Shown: in pieces, positions 23,501 through 35,679 of the stretch
Layout of the letters: each line of letters begins with the position of its first letter
Position numbering within the stretch: position 1 is the first letter of the stretch
NCBI RefSeq assembly: GCF_000247815.1
Contig: NC_021673.1
Coordinates: 110,137,398 to 110,201,397 of the forward strand
Origin: Ficedula albicollis
Lineage: Eukaryota > Chordata > Aves > Passeriformes > Muscicapidae
Length of the DNA: 64,000 nt
Reading direction: 5' to 3'
Made by a program: the position numbers and the translations under genes
The notes under the pieces: generated by a model
Database searches by the model: none
The model's input: the letters and a program-made list of their open reading frames with translations, nothing else
Told to the model about the DNA's origin: nothing

Positions 23501-25111
23501 CCACCTCTGTTATTTCTTTCCAGCTGTGCTTGAACTATAGCTGGTAAGCCTGTATGTTGTGGGACTCCTTACCCTCTGGAGGTATGTGATGGTTGAAGAA
23601 GACCATGACCCGTCATGTGGAAGAGTCTCAGCACCATGGTGGCATTGCAGTGCCACCATACAGTGCTGCAAAGGGACCAAAAGGCCCTCAGGGATTAGAT
23701 CCTGGTGTCCCTCCATCCCCAAGCACTCATCTCCACTGTGAAGAAATGAGTGGCTTTTAGAGCAGGGTAACAGGCTAAGTTTTTAACTTTGTTTTGAATG
23801 TGGCTGGTGTATTGGAGAGTGCTTGCTGTTAGAGTTAGCATCAATAAATCTAAGTTTTAATTTATAGATTGCAAAGATCCACTAAGCACCCCAAAACTTT
23901 TGCTCAGTATACAAGAATCTGATAGAAATAACCCGTATGATTGAGGGGAAAAATAATTTCTTAGGCCTCTTTGTTTTATTCAGGTATAAGTGAATATGTG
24001 ACTCTATTTTAGAGCATACAAAAACTTTGCAACTGTGCTATTAACACGTTTTCCTTATGCAAACAGCATATTTTTTCCTTCTATTGATGAATTAACAGCC
24101 CAGCTCAGTCTTTTCTGAATTATTTGTACCATTCATAGGAGACTCAACTGTACAGAAGCCAAGGCAGTTTAGAAGGAAGACAAATTATTGTATGTATTGA
24201 GAACAATTGCAAGGCAGTGTGAGTTTCACATTCTAGCTGATTTGGACCTCTTTGCTAATCTGCATCATACTGCAGAAACAGCGAGTTTTAAGTTAATGTA
24301 GGATTAGTCTATTGCTTTAATAGACTATTTTAATGCCAGTTAGATAGTCACTCTGATGAGAAATGGCAAGGTATTCTCTCTTTTCCCAGGCAAAACAGTA
24401 CTTAATCCAATATTTAGCACATTAAAAAAAAAAGCCCAGCCCAAATATAGTTTCTCACCCTGTCTCAGCTTGTCAGCCATGTAAGGATTTTTAAGTATGA
24501 ACATGTTTAAATGTTAAAGTGAAACAGGACAATAAAGGACTTTTGCCCAACCTTCTAAGCCATATAAACCCAATTATGTGACTTCTGAATAGAAAGAAAA
24601 CAATGGTTACATTTCATTTAATGTGACCTTTTAAGCTGCCAACCTTTTTCTATGCAAAACATCTTTTTATGGTTGAGCTATTCTCACTGTGCTTTTCTGA
24701 CATGTATGATGTTTTTTGTGAGGTCATCAATGAAGATCTGGAGTAAGCAAACATCTACAGTGCAATCTGAGTGCAACAACATATCACGTGTCTTCCCAGA
24801 ATGTCCATCAATGATCTTAGATTAGGGTGGAATTCCCACCATTTAGATTAATCAGAGTTGCTGGCATGCAATGCAAGGTAACATCCCTTTTAGATAAAAT
24901 GTGACTCTGGCTTTGTAACCTTTCCTCTAAATGCACTGTTGCAGCTCAGAAACAGCCCTTCCTCTAAATGGCATCATTTTCCATAGCTCTTCTCCCTCTG
25001 GGACCAGCAAAGTCCAAAGTGGTTGGAAACGTACTGAAAATGCTATTAGTTTATTTTTTTAAGGGGGAGAGCAGTCAGTGATGCCAGGATATGAGTCCAT
25101 TAGCGTTTTTC
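23501..25111. other. Single-copy stretch, no gene recognised
   Basis: No exon, RNA gene or transposon is recognised. The region is A/T-rich with short frames only. Confidence 0.45.
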
Positions 25112-25462
25112 GTTTTTTTTCCATGTACCTCCAGAGACACATGTCCAAATCATATTCTGCACAGCTACTCTGAATTTTGTTGTGAAAACAACATAAGCAC
25201 AGAGCACGAATAAGTCTCAGTAGGCAAAAATATGCCTTGGCTGTTTGTGCACTAGGCCCAGCTGTCTTTCCAGGTAAGGCAGTGAGGTTTTTTTTTCCAT
25301 GCACCCCCAGAGACACATGTCCAAATCATATTCTGCACAGCTACTCTGAATTTTGTTGTGAAAACAACATAAGCACAGAGCACGAATAAGTCTCAGTAGG
25401 CAAAAATATGCCTTGGCTGTTTGTGCACCAGGCCCAGCTGTCTATCCAGGTAAGGCAGTGAG
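25112..25462. repeat. Tandem duplication, about 175-bp unit
   Basis: Copy 1 is 25112-25286 and copy 2 is 25287-25462. Both begin with a T8-9 run and 'ccatg(t/c)acc', contain 'gacacatgtccaaatcatat' and 'gcacgaataagtctcagtag', and end 'ggtaaggcagtgag'. Only a handful of substitutions separate them (tgtacctcc/tgcaccccc, actagg/accagg, gtctttc/gtctatc). The junction is again at a T run. Confidence 0.93.
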
Positions 25463-26356
25463 AAACCTTCTGTTAATACGGGATCAAGGAGCTCAGGTGT
25501 AATTCCTGATGGAAAAGTGAATTAAATACTGTATAGTATTAGTGAAAGTGCAGTATGTGGCTCTTGGGGAATATTCACAATACACTTCCACCAATTACAA
25601 GCCTCTCCCACCGGGTAACTGATTGGAGAGGGAAGGTCATCTGGAGTTTCAGTGGGTGCCAGTAGCAGCTAGTGGTTTCTGAGAAATGCTGGTGTTGAAG
25701 ATACCTTGAATAGGAGCAAAGGAGGTGATTTCATGGGCTTTGATTTGTCTGCACCTGTGTTTTGATGTATCTATCTAACCAGCCCAGAATCAAACAAATT
25801 TTGGGCTGAACTACTGGAAAATTGAACCTAACTCCCTTGAGTGCAGTGCCCTACCATAGTGGCTGACTTCCACTGCTTCAGGAGAACTTTATGTTCTATG
25901 GGTTTGACTTTTTTCTCTTTTTAGTCTCAAAGGTAGCATCAACAGCTGCACAAGAGCTATTTGTGTGAACTAAAGCAACAGGGAGATGTCTCAAACTCAT
26001 CCTAGGCTGTATTTTAGCATGCTGCTCCCTCTGTACATATATGTTTGCACAGTATATCTTTCAACCTGAGTAACTGTGGTTGCTATAGATTAATATAAGC
26101 TCACATCTCAGTGCAAGAGGCTTCATGCTTCCAGTCCCTTGCAATGCTTTTGCCTGTAGCTTTCTGACACACCAGTTCCTCCTTTCCCCTAAATTTTATT
26201 AAAAAACTATTTCCCCCCCTTTTTCTGTCTATTATTTAGTGCTGCAGCTCTTGAACTTTGCTGGATATTGCAAATCATACAGCATAAAAACATTCTGTGA
26301 AGATTGGACTAACAATTTATTTTCATCCTCATTGATCTCCATGAATGAATAAAGAC
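25463..26356. other. Single-copy stretch, no gene recognised
   Basis: Ordinary sequence. I see no gene or repeat family here. Confidence 0.45.
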
Positions 26357-26682
<326 letters not shown>

Positions 26683-28205
26683 AAAAGGAAACATTCTCCT
26701 GTGGATACAACCTGGGAAACTAGGGACACTTGAATTTCTTTTTGCACCATTGTCTCGCTCTGACCTTGGGTGAGTCATCTGGACATTGTGTGCTTCTCCT
26801 GTCCAAGTGATCGAAAATGGATATAAAACCCAAACATATTCAACTTTTCTTGTAATTGAGACACATGGATGAAAAGCATTAAATAGGTGGTTTGGGTATC
26901 CACTAATTTTCCTTCAAAGTCTGGTTTATTAGAAGAGGAAACAGTCTGATTTTAAAGACTTTAAGAAGATATTAAAAAAAGGGAGGACAGAAAGTAAAGG
27001 CCACCCAAGTCAATAGGGAGGTGCACCCTGACTTCAGCAGGTTCAATGTAGGTGCCAAGTGTATTTTACAGACACTGCTGTAGGGCAAACATTCTATATC
27101 ACAATACACAGTCCATGTCATTGTAGGACTTACATGATTTCAAACAAAGGATTTCAGCCTGTGACTTTTTCCTGCATAAATCTTCCCTGATCTCATGGAG
27201 GAAGGGAAGAACCTATATGCATCTTTTTCAGGATCAAGGCTTTTCTTCCAACACACTGATTGGAGAAATGCCTTTATGCAATCTGACTGTTTAAATATCC
27301 AAAACATGAAAACATTGTAATTTAGAGGCCCCATTGTTTTAATTAGTAAAGTGTTAAAAAGCACACTCTGTCCCCATTTAGCTGTGCTATTCTTTGGCTC
27401 TTTGTTCAATTCTCTGGACGTACAGTCTATGAACGCTATAAGCATGTGAGTCCTTATCCTTACTTTAAAAGCTTGTTTGTGGTTCATTATGAGCTATTAG
27501 GGAGAGCACATCAAGCAACTGTTTTGGCAGGGATACAGGAATTATTTAATATTCTGGCAGGAATGATTCTCTCCCATCCAACAGGAATACGAGGCTTTGT
27601 GGTTGGATTTGTTGCTCCCTCCCTTCTCCTGAGCATGCTTACATTCAGGAAAGTACATCTTTGAAGGAGAATATGACAAGCAGTCATTCTCAAAGGGTCA
27701 ACTGTAGCATTAATGTGCAAGATATTTTCCCCTTCCAAAAATAACAGCACGAAAATCACTTTAGCACATCCAGAAATACAAGAACTGGAGAGAGGTGTAG
27801 GTATTAGGATTAGGTTTTGAAGTAAAGGTGTTGTCAGCAACCTCCAGTCTGGGGAGAAGGGTTGGCTGAAAAACATTAGGAGTGCAATATTAGGAAGCCT
27901 GTATGTGGAATTTCTAATTCAGAAATTTGCAGGCAGAATCTCACACTTTAAGGCGCTTCTCAGACTGACAGCAGGTGGAGATGAGGAGAGATCACCACAA
28001 GCACTAAGCTGTGGAAAGCCAGTCACCACAGTTCCTGTGTGTTCCTTCACCTTTTGTAAATTGAACAAGCTCCAGAAAGTTGGAGTTTTGTCAGACAACT
28101 ACCATAATATCTTAGGAGCTTTGGCTCTGGTAACTTCTACATTTTTTGGCTTGTATACCCAGCTCAGAGTCTCAGAGTGTAAATGCTTCCAGATGACTCT
28201 GTAAT
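26683..28205. other. Single-copy stretch, no gene recognised
   Basis: A/T-rich. Frames of 115-121 codons on the minus strand (27140-27487 and 27511-27876) show no domain. No transposon signature. Confidence 0.45.
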
Positions 28206-28390
28206 CCCCCCAAATTATTTGCTTTCTTGGTTTTTCCTTCCCATATTCCAGGCAGAGGACGAGGTTTCCCCATCTGAAGATGGTATTATGTGTTGCTGTG
28301 TATTCCCCCAAATTATTTGCTTTCTTGGTTTTCCTTCCCATATTCCAGGCAGAGGACAAGGTTTCCCCATCTGAAGATGGTATTATGTGT
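28206..28390. repeat. Direct duplication, about 88-bp unit with 10-bp spacer
   Basis: Copy 1 is 28206-28293 and copy 2 is 28304-28390. They share 'caaattatttgctttcttgg', 'cccatattccaggcagagga' and 'ctgaagatggtattatgtgt'. Differences are one T in the T run and gaggac(g/a)agg. The spacer is 'tgctgtgtat'. Confidence 0.92.
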
Positions 28391-30232
28391 AAGACAAGCC
28401 TGTCAAAGAAGAAAACACATGCTCCCTTCCTAATCGTAAAATCATAATGATAAAATTACCCAGAAGAAAATAATAAAAATGTACTAAGTAGCCCTGCTAT
28501 AAATTCTTGACAGTGAATTTCCTGAGGCAGAAACGCTATCAGTTCTATAGGTGAGTCTGGCGACCAGCCTGGGAGAGAGCTGATTCTCTGCTGGGATACT
28601 GTGGCAAGGTGATAACTTCTTGGAAGGCACCAGAGCATAACACTCCTGCTCCTAGAAAGTGTTCATCTCAATCCTGCTGGCTGCAGAGGAGACCAAGGGC
28701 AAGGGGGACGATGTTTGAGGCGCCTGTTGCAGCTCAGAGACCTCAGACACTCATGAATACAACAGACAGCTGGAGCAGAGTGAGAAGCTCCCAGAGCCTG
28801 GGACAGGCTGAAGCCACCTGACTGCTCACTGACCCTCTCTGACAGCCAGGGAACAGCTCTGCTAGCAGCTGAAAACTGTCCTGGCTAGGGCTCCCCACCT
28901 ACTATAGCTCAGATAACCACGTAATACTGTAATAAATAAAGGTAATTCTGAACAACTTTTTGCAATCTCCAGACCTTGACTGAAGCTCAAATCAGCTCCC
29001 ATTAACTTCAGCCAGATTTGAAGCAGGTACATACAACATTATTTTTAAACCTATAAGAAAATAATTTCAGCCTTAATGTTGTTATAGACACAACAGAGAA
29101 AGGCACTAATGCCTTCAAAACTCCCAGGTAATTTACAGAAGCTGCAGCCAAGGCAAGGAGCCGAGCACTGAGAGACAAATCTGATAACTTGATGCAATAC
29201 AGGTTTGTATCTGTTAATCCAGCAGTCTGAACTTCTGCACTTTGTGAAGGATGACTTCTGTGCAAAACACATCTGCTGTGCTCTTTCATCTCTTTCCTCT
29301 GGAAAATATTGCAGAAGCTACACGTGACCTCCACATTCAGGTAATTTCTGTGACCAGTTGGAACTCTGGCTTTGTTCTGTGGCTATGTCTAAAACACAGA
29401 ATTAGTTGAAATTGATCTAATCTCCTCTTTGCAAAAGTTTCTGGTCATTTTGAGTCACTCCATTATGTGGCTGAAAAGAACCTTGCCCCTGTCCTGGGGC
29501 AACTTGGCATCTGGGAAAAGGGGTTTCAAAGGAGGGCAGAAGCCATTCACGGTTAGGCACCTCCAGATTATTTTGGCATGGTAAATATTTTGTTCAAGTT
29601 AAAAAAATCCAAGCAAGCCAAACATCAGGCAACTGCCAACAGTATAAAAGAAGACTTGAATCTGCTTGAATAGGCATGTTTAGATGAAGTCCTGTATCAC
29701 ACTGGTAATTACAGACCCTGTTATCATAGTAACTCACTATCAGGTAAGAAATCCCTTGTGAAATAACTACACCTAAGACCACATACTTATGCAAGGCAAG
29801 GAAGTAGAAGCAAGTGTATTACCCTTCTGTGTCAGAGGGCCAAACTGCTCTGTACTGGGGAAAAAATGCAGAATAAGCCCAAGGAAACCAAACATTCACA
29901 TATGCAAACCTAACCTGAGTAAGTACAAAGCAGGGCTTACAACCCATTTCTGACTGGAAACGATTATGTGTGGAAAACAAGCATAAATACCTCAAACATG
30001 TGTGTGGATTTAACAGGAAAGAACCAGAAATTAGACAGTAGAGGAGGGAGGTGGTCTGCAGGTAAACAGGAGGTAAAAGATATAATTAATCTGGAGAATA
30101 ATTATCTGACAAACCACATGGATCCTTGCTTGTAGTAAACAGCCAGTGCTTAGTATTCAGGACAATTTTTAAGAAGACCTACACTTTCTGCCTAGTGGTG
30201 ACAGGAAACAGAATCTCCCAAGCCATTTCATG
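28391..30232. other. Single-copy stretch, no gene recognised
   Basis: The interval about 28560-28950 is GC-richer and ends with 'gtaataaataaagg', which would suit a transcript or LTR end, but I cannot recognise a family or any TG...CA termini. The rest is A/T-rich with short, domain-free frames. Confidence 0.4.
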
Positions 30233-30291
30233 TCTTATTTTAAATTCTTAATTTTGCCTCCTCTTATTTTAAATTCTTAGTTTTGCCTCCC
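30233..30291. repeat. Tandem duplication, about 29-bp unit
   Basis: The unit 'cttattttaaattctta' plus '(a/g)ttttgcctcc' is repeated directly (about 30233-30262 and 30263-30291) with one substitution. Confidence 0.88.
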
Positions 30292-31837
30292 CTTGAACAG
30301 AGAGAAATATAAACAGCAGGCAGGAACTTCTGTCTCTCCAGAAGAGTAATGTTCTCAAGGAACAGCTTCAGAACATAGTGCCTGTGTTACTGGAAGAATT
30401 CAAGGAAGAAATCTGCAGTTTTCCCCAGAATTCTAGGTATAGAATTAACATGACTTTGCATAATTTCTTAGGTCCAGAGAAATGGGGAAAGCCTCACTAG
30501 TACATTCAAGTCTTTCATTTAGCAACTCTTGAAAGACAAAAGCAAAAAGTTCACTTTGATATGAGGTAGTAGAGTCTGATATTCAGATTCCTTCCCAAAA
30601 TTCATGACAAAATTTGCTAGCAGCTTTTAGTTTTGGTATTTGTTTTTCTGTCCAGGTATGTAGCTGGTCTGTGAGCTCACCTGCTGAGTAGTCACACCAA
30701 ACAGAGATGCTCATCAACTGCATACATAACCAATGACCTCTGTGTACCAACTCTGTTCCCAGGAGAGCCTGCAACTGATGGTTACAACTTCACTGCTCCA
30801 TTGTTCAGCTTTGATCTTCCTTTGCTGTTCACATCTCTCAGTTTTCAGGTGCTTACTTCACAGAGGCCATTAGGGTCTTCCTGAAGTGATGCATTCAAAC
30901 TGCTCAGCCAGCTGTAAAGCCTCTCTGTTCACCAAGGTTGCCAAACAGAATGCTTTCACAACAGTTGTGGCTTCAGGGAAATTATACTTCATTGAAAAGT
31001 GCAAACAAACTCCTCTTGTCTGAAGACTTAATATAAAAGTCTTCTTTGAGACAGTGCTTGGGGAGCTAGATGCTGCCATTGGTCACCATCAATCATGAGA
31101 GTGATGCTCAAAATCCTACCACCTCTCTTAGCATTACAGCAGATAGAGGGATGATGTGATGTCAAAGGGGAAGGTTCTACCCATTCCCCTCCAGCTCCTG
31201 GGAGCAAGCAGTGGTGAAAATGAAAATCAAGATGTGTCCCATGCCATATCACAGCCTGTCTCGCCAGAAGAAAGATAAAAAAGAAGGTGGAGTTTCGTAG
31301 GAGTGGACAAAGCAGAGGTAATATGAAACTGCTTGATTCTAAAAGTGTAAGGGGGCAGTCTCCAAACTGTGAAAAGACCGCATGTCATCAGTGGATTTCA
31401 CTGAAGGCTTTCTTTCTCAGGAAAGGATAATGTGGGAATTTTAAAATCATAGTAACTCGGGCGACCAGATGAGGTCTCAGAAGGAAGCAGAATAATCCCA
31501 CAGGAACCTTTGCATGGATATCCCAAGTTTTCAGCCTGCAAGGTTTGCAGTATTGATATTCCATTAGCAGATCTCTAAGCTTTCTAACATCTTCCTATCA
31601 GCTAATCAATGTCCAAATTCTATGGATCTGCTGAGAAAGCACACATTTCTGGTGAGGGAATTACATTTATCCCAGCTTCTCTTCTCCCACATGGAGCAGT
31701 GCAGTAGGACAGAGTCACACATTCGTGTGAATATTCCAGAGCACAAGTATTAAAATGGAGACTGACAGTGATAGCAGCAATTGTTTTGTTTGCAGTTAAC
31801 ATATAGTATGCTCAATCAATTGGTCACTGCCTTATTC
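30292..31837. other. Single-copy stretch, no gene recognised
   Basis: No exon, RNA gene or repeat family is recognised. Frames are 60-74 codons and unsupported. Confidence 0.45.
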
Positions 31838-32063
31838 AGATTAGATACAAGGAAGAAATTTTTTACAATGAGGATGGTAAAACACTGGGACATGTTGCCC
31901 AGAGAGGTGGTAGATGTTCTGTCCCTTGAAACGTTCAAGGCCAGGTTTGAATGCTCAGGGCTCTGAGCAACCTGATCTAGTTTCTGCTAGATGTTTCTGC
32001 TTATTGCTGAACTGAATGACCTTTAAATGCCCCTCCCATCTTTGATTCTACGATTCTATGGTT
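31838..32063 (+). mobile_element. CR1 LINE, 5'-truncated 3' end
   Basis: Sequence order matches the avian CR1 3' terminal region: 'gattagatacaaggaagaaa', 'gttgcccagagaggtggtag', 'cgttcaaggccaggtttgaa', 'gagcaacctgatctagt', then the terminal 'gattctacgattctatgg' tail with the 8-bp ATTCTATG-like motif. No ORF2 coding sequence is left. The first base cannot be fixed, as CR1 insertions are usually 5'-truncated and lack clear target-site duplications. Confidence 0.88.
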
Positions 32064-32434
32064 CATGTTGCATCATAACTCGGGATATAAAAATATCCCT
32101 TTGTACTCCACCAAGTCAATGCCACCCTTTACTTGTGATACCACTAATAATGCTGGACCTCAGTGCTCCTCGGGCAAAAAATCTAGTGCCAGCCAAGGAG
32201 AAAGTGACTCAGGAAATGAGGCACTGGTTGCTGGAGGCTGCAACATCTTCATCTCTGCCTTTGCTGCAAAGATGTGACTTTTTCAAAGTACACAGCAAAG
32301 CTTCAGGGAGAGGCCAACATCAAAGAAGAACATGGAGAGCTGCTTTCTTCTAGCATTGATCAAAGAGTAGTGTCAGGAGAAGGAGAAATAGTACTGCTGC
32401 TAAAACAGCTTTGCCTCCATGCCTCATCAAATTG
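32064..32434. other. Spacer between two CR1 3' ends
   Basis: Not recognised as CR1. It carries a 108-codon plus-strand frame without domain. It may belong to the 5' side of the next CR1, but I cannot support that. Confidence 0.4.
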
Positions 32435-32865
32435 TGTACAGAGGAGAGCAGCAAAGCTGGTGAAAAGGCTGGAAGGCATGTCCTCGGAGGAAGGGCTGAG
32501 GACTTAGGATTTGTCTACTTGGCAGTAAAGAACGCTGGGGGCAACCTCATTGTTCCCTATAGCTTCCTGAGGAGGGGAAGTGGAGAGGCAAGTGCTGGTG
32601 TCTTCTCTACAGTGACAGGACACATGGGAATCATCACAGGTGTGCTTGGGTTGGTTCAGCCTGGACATCAAGAAGCATTTCTTTACCAAGAGTGTGGTCA
32701 AACACTGGAACAGACTTCCTAGGGAGGTGATTGATGCCCTAGAGCTGACAATATTTAAAAAGTGTTTGGATAATGCCCTCAATAATTTATTCTAACTTTT
32801 GGACGCACCTGAAGTGGTCAGTCAATTCTACTAGATGACCGTTATAGGTCCCTTCAAACTGAAAT
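32435..32865 (+). mobile_element. CR1 LINE, 5'-truncated 3' end feeding the ATTCT array
   Basis: Recognisable CR1 segments occur in order: 'gaggagagcagcaaagctgg', 'aggaagggctgaggac', 'gttggttcagcctggacatc', 'cagacttcctagggaggtga', and 'ctagatgaccgttatagg' with 'tcccttcaaactgaaat'. The last of these is the CR1 3' terminus. The expected short ATTCTATG tail has become a pure ATTCT pentamer array starting at 32866. The copy is truncated at its 5' end and carries no usable ORF. Confidence 0.88.
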
Positions 32866-34070
32866 ATTCTATTCTATTCTATTCTATTCTATTCTATTCT
32901 ATTCTATTCTATTCTATTCTATTCTATTCTATTCTATTCTATTCTATTCTATTCTATTCTATTCTATTCTATTCTATTCTATTCTATTCTATTCTATTCT
33001 ATTCTATTCTATTCTATTCTATTCTATTCTATTCTATTCTATTCTATTCTATTCTATTCTATTCTATTCTATTCTATTCTATTCTATTCTATTCTATTCT
33101 ATTCTATTCTATTCTATTCTATTCTATTCTATTCTATTCTATTCTATTCTATTCTATTCTATTCTATTCTATTCTATTCTATTCTATTCTATTCTATTCT
33201 ATTCTATTCTATTCTATTCTATTCTATTCTATTCTATTCTATTCTATTCTATTCTATTCTATTCTATTCTATTCTATTCTATTCTATTCTATTCTATTCT
33301 ATTCTATTCTATTCTATTCTATTCTATTCTATTCTATTCTATTCTATTCTATTCTATTCTATTCTATTCTATTCTATTCTATTCTATTCTATTCTATTCT
33401 ATTCTATTCTATTCTATTCTATTCTATTCTATTCTATTCTATTCTATTCTATTCTATTCTATTCTATTCTATTCTATTCTATTCTATTCTATTCTATTCT
33501 ATTCTATTCTATTCTATTCTATTCTATTCTATTCTATTCTATTCTATTCTATTCTATTCTATTCTATTCTATTCTATTCTATTCTATTCTATTCTATTCT
33601 ATTCTATTCTATTCTATTCTATTCTATTCTATTCTATTCTATTCTATTCTATTCTATTCTATTCTATTCTATTCTATTCTATTCTATTCTATTCTATTCT
33701 ATTCTATTCTATTCTATTCTATTCTATTCTATTCTATTCTATTCTATTCTATTCTATTCTATTCTATTCTATTCTATTCTATTCTATTCTATTCTATTCT
33801 ATTCTATTCTATTCTATTCTATTCTATTCTATTCTATTCTATTCTATTCTATTCTATTCTATTCTATTCTATTCTATTCTATTCTATTCTATTCTATTCT
33901 ATTCTATTCTATTCTATTCTATTCTATTCTATTCTATTCTATTCTATTCTATTCTATTCTATTCTATTCTATTCTATTCTATTCTATTCTATTCTATTCT
34001 ATTCTATTCTATTCTATTCTATTCTATTCTATTCTATTCTATTCTATTCTATTCTATTCTATTCTATTCT
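32866..34070 (+). repeat. Perfect (ATTCT)n array, 1205 bp, about 241 units
   Basis: From the coordinates, 1205 bases of ATTCT contain no interruption that I can see in any line. The array starts exactly at the CR1 3' terminus, so it most likely grew from the CR1 microsatellite-like tail. Because five is not a multiple of three, the array reads as a 15-base Tyr-Ser-Ile-Leu-Phe cycle with no stop, giving a spurious 480-codon frame (32835-34277). ATTCT is known from the human ATXN10/SCA10 expansion, where it behaves as a DNA-unwinding sequence. A similar property here is inference. Confidence 0.98.
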
Positions 34071-35627
34071 ATATCCCCAAGCCTTGGTACAGATACTTCC
34101 TCACATCTTTCAACCATTCCTTTCCAGGTTCCATCTGGAGATCAGACACAGAGCAGAGATCCAGCCTCTCTATTCTGCATGCTCCGTTTGGTGCTTCTCA
34201 CCCCAAATGGGAGAGGCTGGGGAGCTGCTGGGCAGGAGGGCTGGAAAGGTGCAGTGGAGCTCGGCAGCTGTTTCTGAAGCCGCGGCGTTTCGCCATGGGC
34301 AGAGCTCCCTGTGTTCTGCACACTGCCTGACGGACCTCGGGGGAGCATGCCCTCCAAAATGACCACCAGAGTCACTCCCTAAAGACCTTTATTAAAAAAA
34401 AAAGAAAAAAGACAACCTCTTGTAAATAAATTCTTGTTTGCAGCATAGTGTCACAACTCTATGTGCTAAGCTTCATAGCCTTAGCAGGTTATAAAAAATG
34501 CTCATATTGTAGATATAGATGGTGCAGAAGATGTTGAAGATATAGAAGGTAAGAGTAATAGAGATAGATACTAAAGATAATAACACCCACTCCCCAAGAT
34601 TTTGCAAGCAGCAGGCCTGACATTCAGTTTTATGCTCCCAAAATACAGAATTTAGCAAAAATTAAGTCAAGGTACAAACGTAACAGATGCAGGTAATAGA
34701 GCCAGCATTTGCTCCTAATCCATTACATTACTGCTACTTAACTACTCCAAATGGTTTATTAACTAAAGGTGACAATATTGCAATTATATCTTAGTCTTTG
34801 CAGCTGTTTTCACATCTTAGCAGTAGAAACTGCCTTCCCTATACATAAAGGGAGGGGCAGCTATAACAGGGACTATACAATTTAATATTTACAGAGAGTT
34901 TAAAGATGATCTGAAAAGTGCCTGAGAACAGGCACAGAACAGAAAATCTGGATTTGAACATATAAAACAAGTATTTAGAGCAGTTCAGTGAGGGGAAGAA
35001 TAAGTCAAAGAATACCCTGGTCTCCAACTGGCCATGATGAAAAAAGCCTAATGGAAAGCAGGTGCATAAGAGAGGATTTCTGGGCATGATTTCCACTTGT
35101 GATGCTCTGTGAGAGACCCATGGGGAGAGGAAAGGGATGCTGACTGCAGGATGTCAACAAAGAGCTTGGAAGAGACTGATCCCTTCTGCAGGCCTTCTGC
35201 AGGCCCCAGGGCAAAGCCTGTGATTGTGCACAGTTAAGTGAAATTTTCTAAAAGTTATTTCTAGTGCAAAGAATCTGGAAAGTCTGAAGCGGGAAATCCA
35301 TACGCAGGGTTTGTATTTACAGAATGCTCATTTGCCTTGTACAGAGGGGATCAGTCTGGCTAATATTTGAGTTTCTGCAGATGTTTCCACATCCTCCTGG
35401 GTTAAAAGTTGGCACATTGGAATGGCAGGAGCTGAAAAGATTTAATTTAAATTAAAGAAACCAAACCAACCTTAACAGCATGCAAACACAATTTCATTTC
35501 GCTACAAAGTGAAAAACAGGCAAAAAAATGCATTGACGTACACAGTACCAAATGGTTTGCTTTAAATACTGCAATTGATTAGGAGGCATTTTATTGAGAG
35601 GATGGGAGGAAGAAAAGTCCTTTATAC
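34071..35627. other. Single-copy stretch; small GC-rich block at left
   Basis: The part 34080-34370 is GC-rich with a CpG cluster at 34278-34345 ('gaagccgcggcgtttcgcc'). The rest is A/T-rich. A 10-A run at 34395-34404 follows 'cctttatt'. Open frames through the GC block are unsupported. Confidence 0.4.
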
Positions 35628-35679
35628 TTATATTAGACTCCATCAGACAATTTCCTTTGTCTGATGGAGTCTAGTATAA
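35628..35679. repeat. Near-perfect 23-bp inverted repeat with 6-nt loop
   Basis: The left arm 35628-35650 contains 'agactccatcagacaa' and the right arm 35657-35679 contains 'ttgtctgatggagtct'. The loop is 'tttcct'. Twenty-two of 23 positions are Watson-Crick complementary and the remaining one would be a G-U wobble if this plus-strand sequence were transcribed. The loop is short for a typical microRNA precursor and the stem is too short for standard Drosha processing, so a quasi-palindrome made by template switching is an alternative. Confidence 0.9.

Noticed and set aside
28560..28950. GC-richer block ending in AATAAATAAA as an LTR or terminal exon
   Set aside because: No TG...CA termini, TATA box or recognised family sequence. 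The signal alone is not enough.
32835..34277. 480-codon plus-strand open frame
   Set aside because: It is the ATTCT pentamer read in frame (Tyr-Ser-Ile-Leu-Phe cycle) with short unrelated ends, not a protein gene.
35628..35679. Hairpin as a microRNA gene
   Set aside because: Stem of 23 bp with a 6-nt loop is too short for a normal precursor. Kept only as an inverted repeat.
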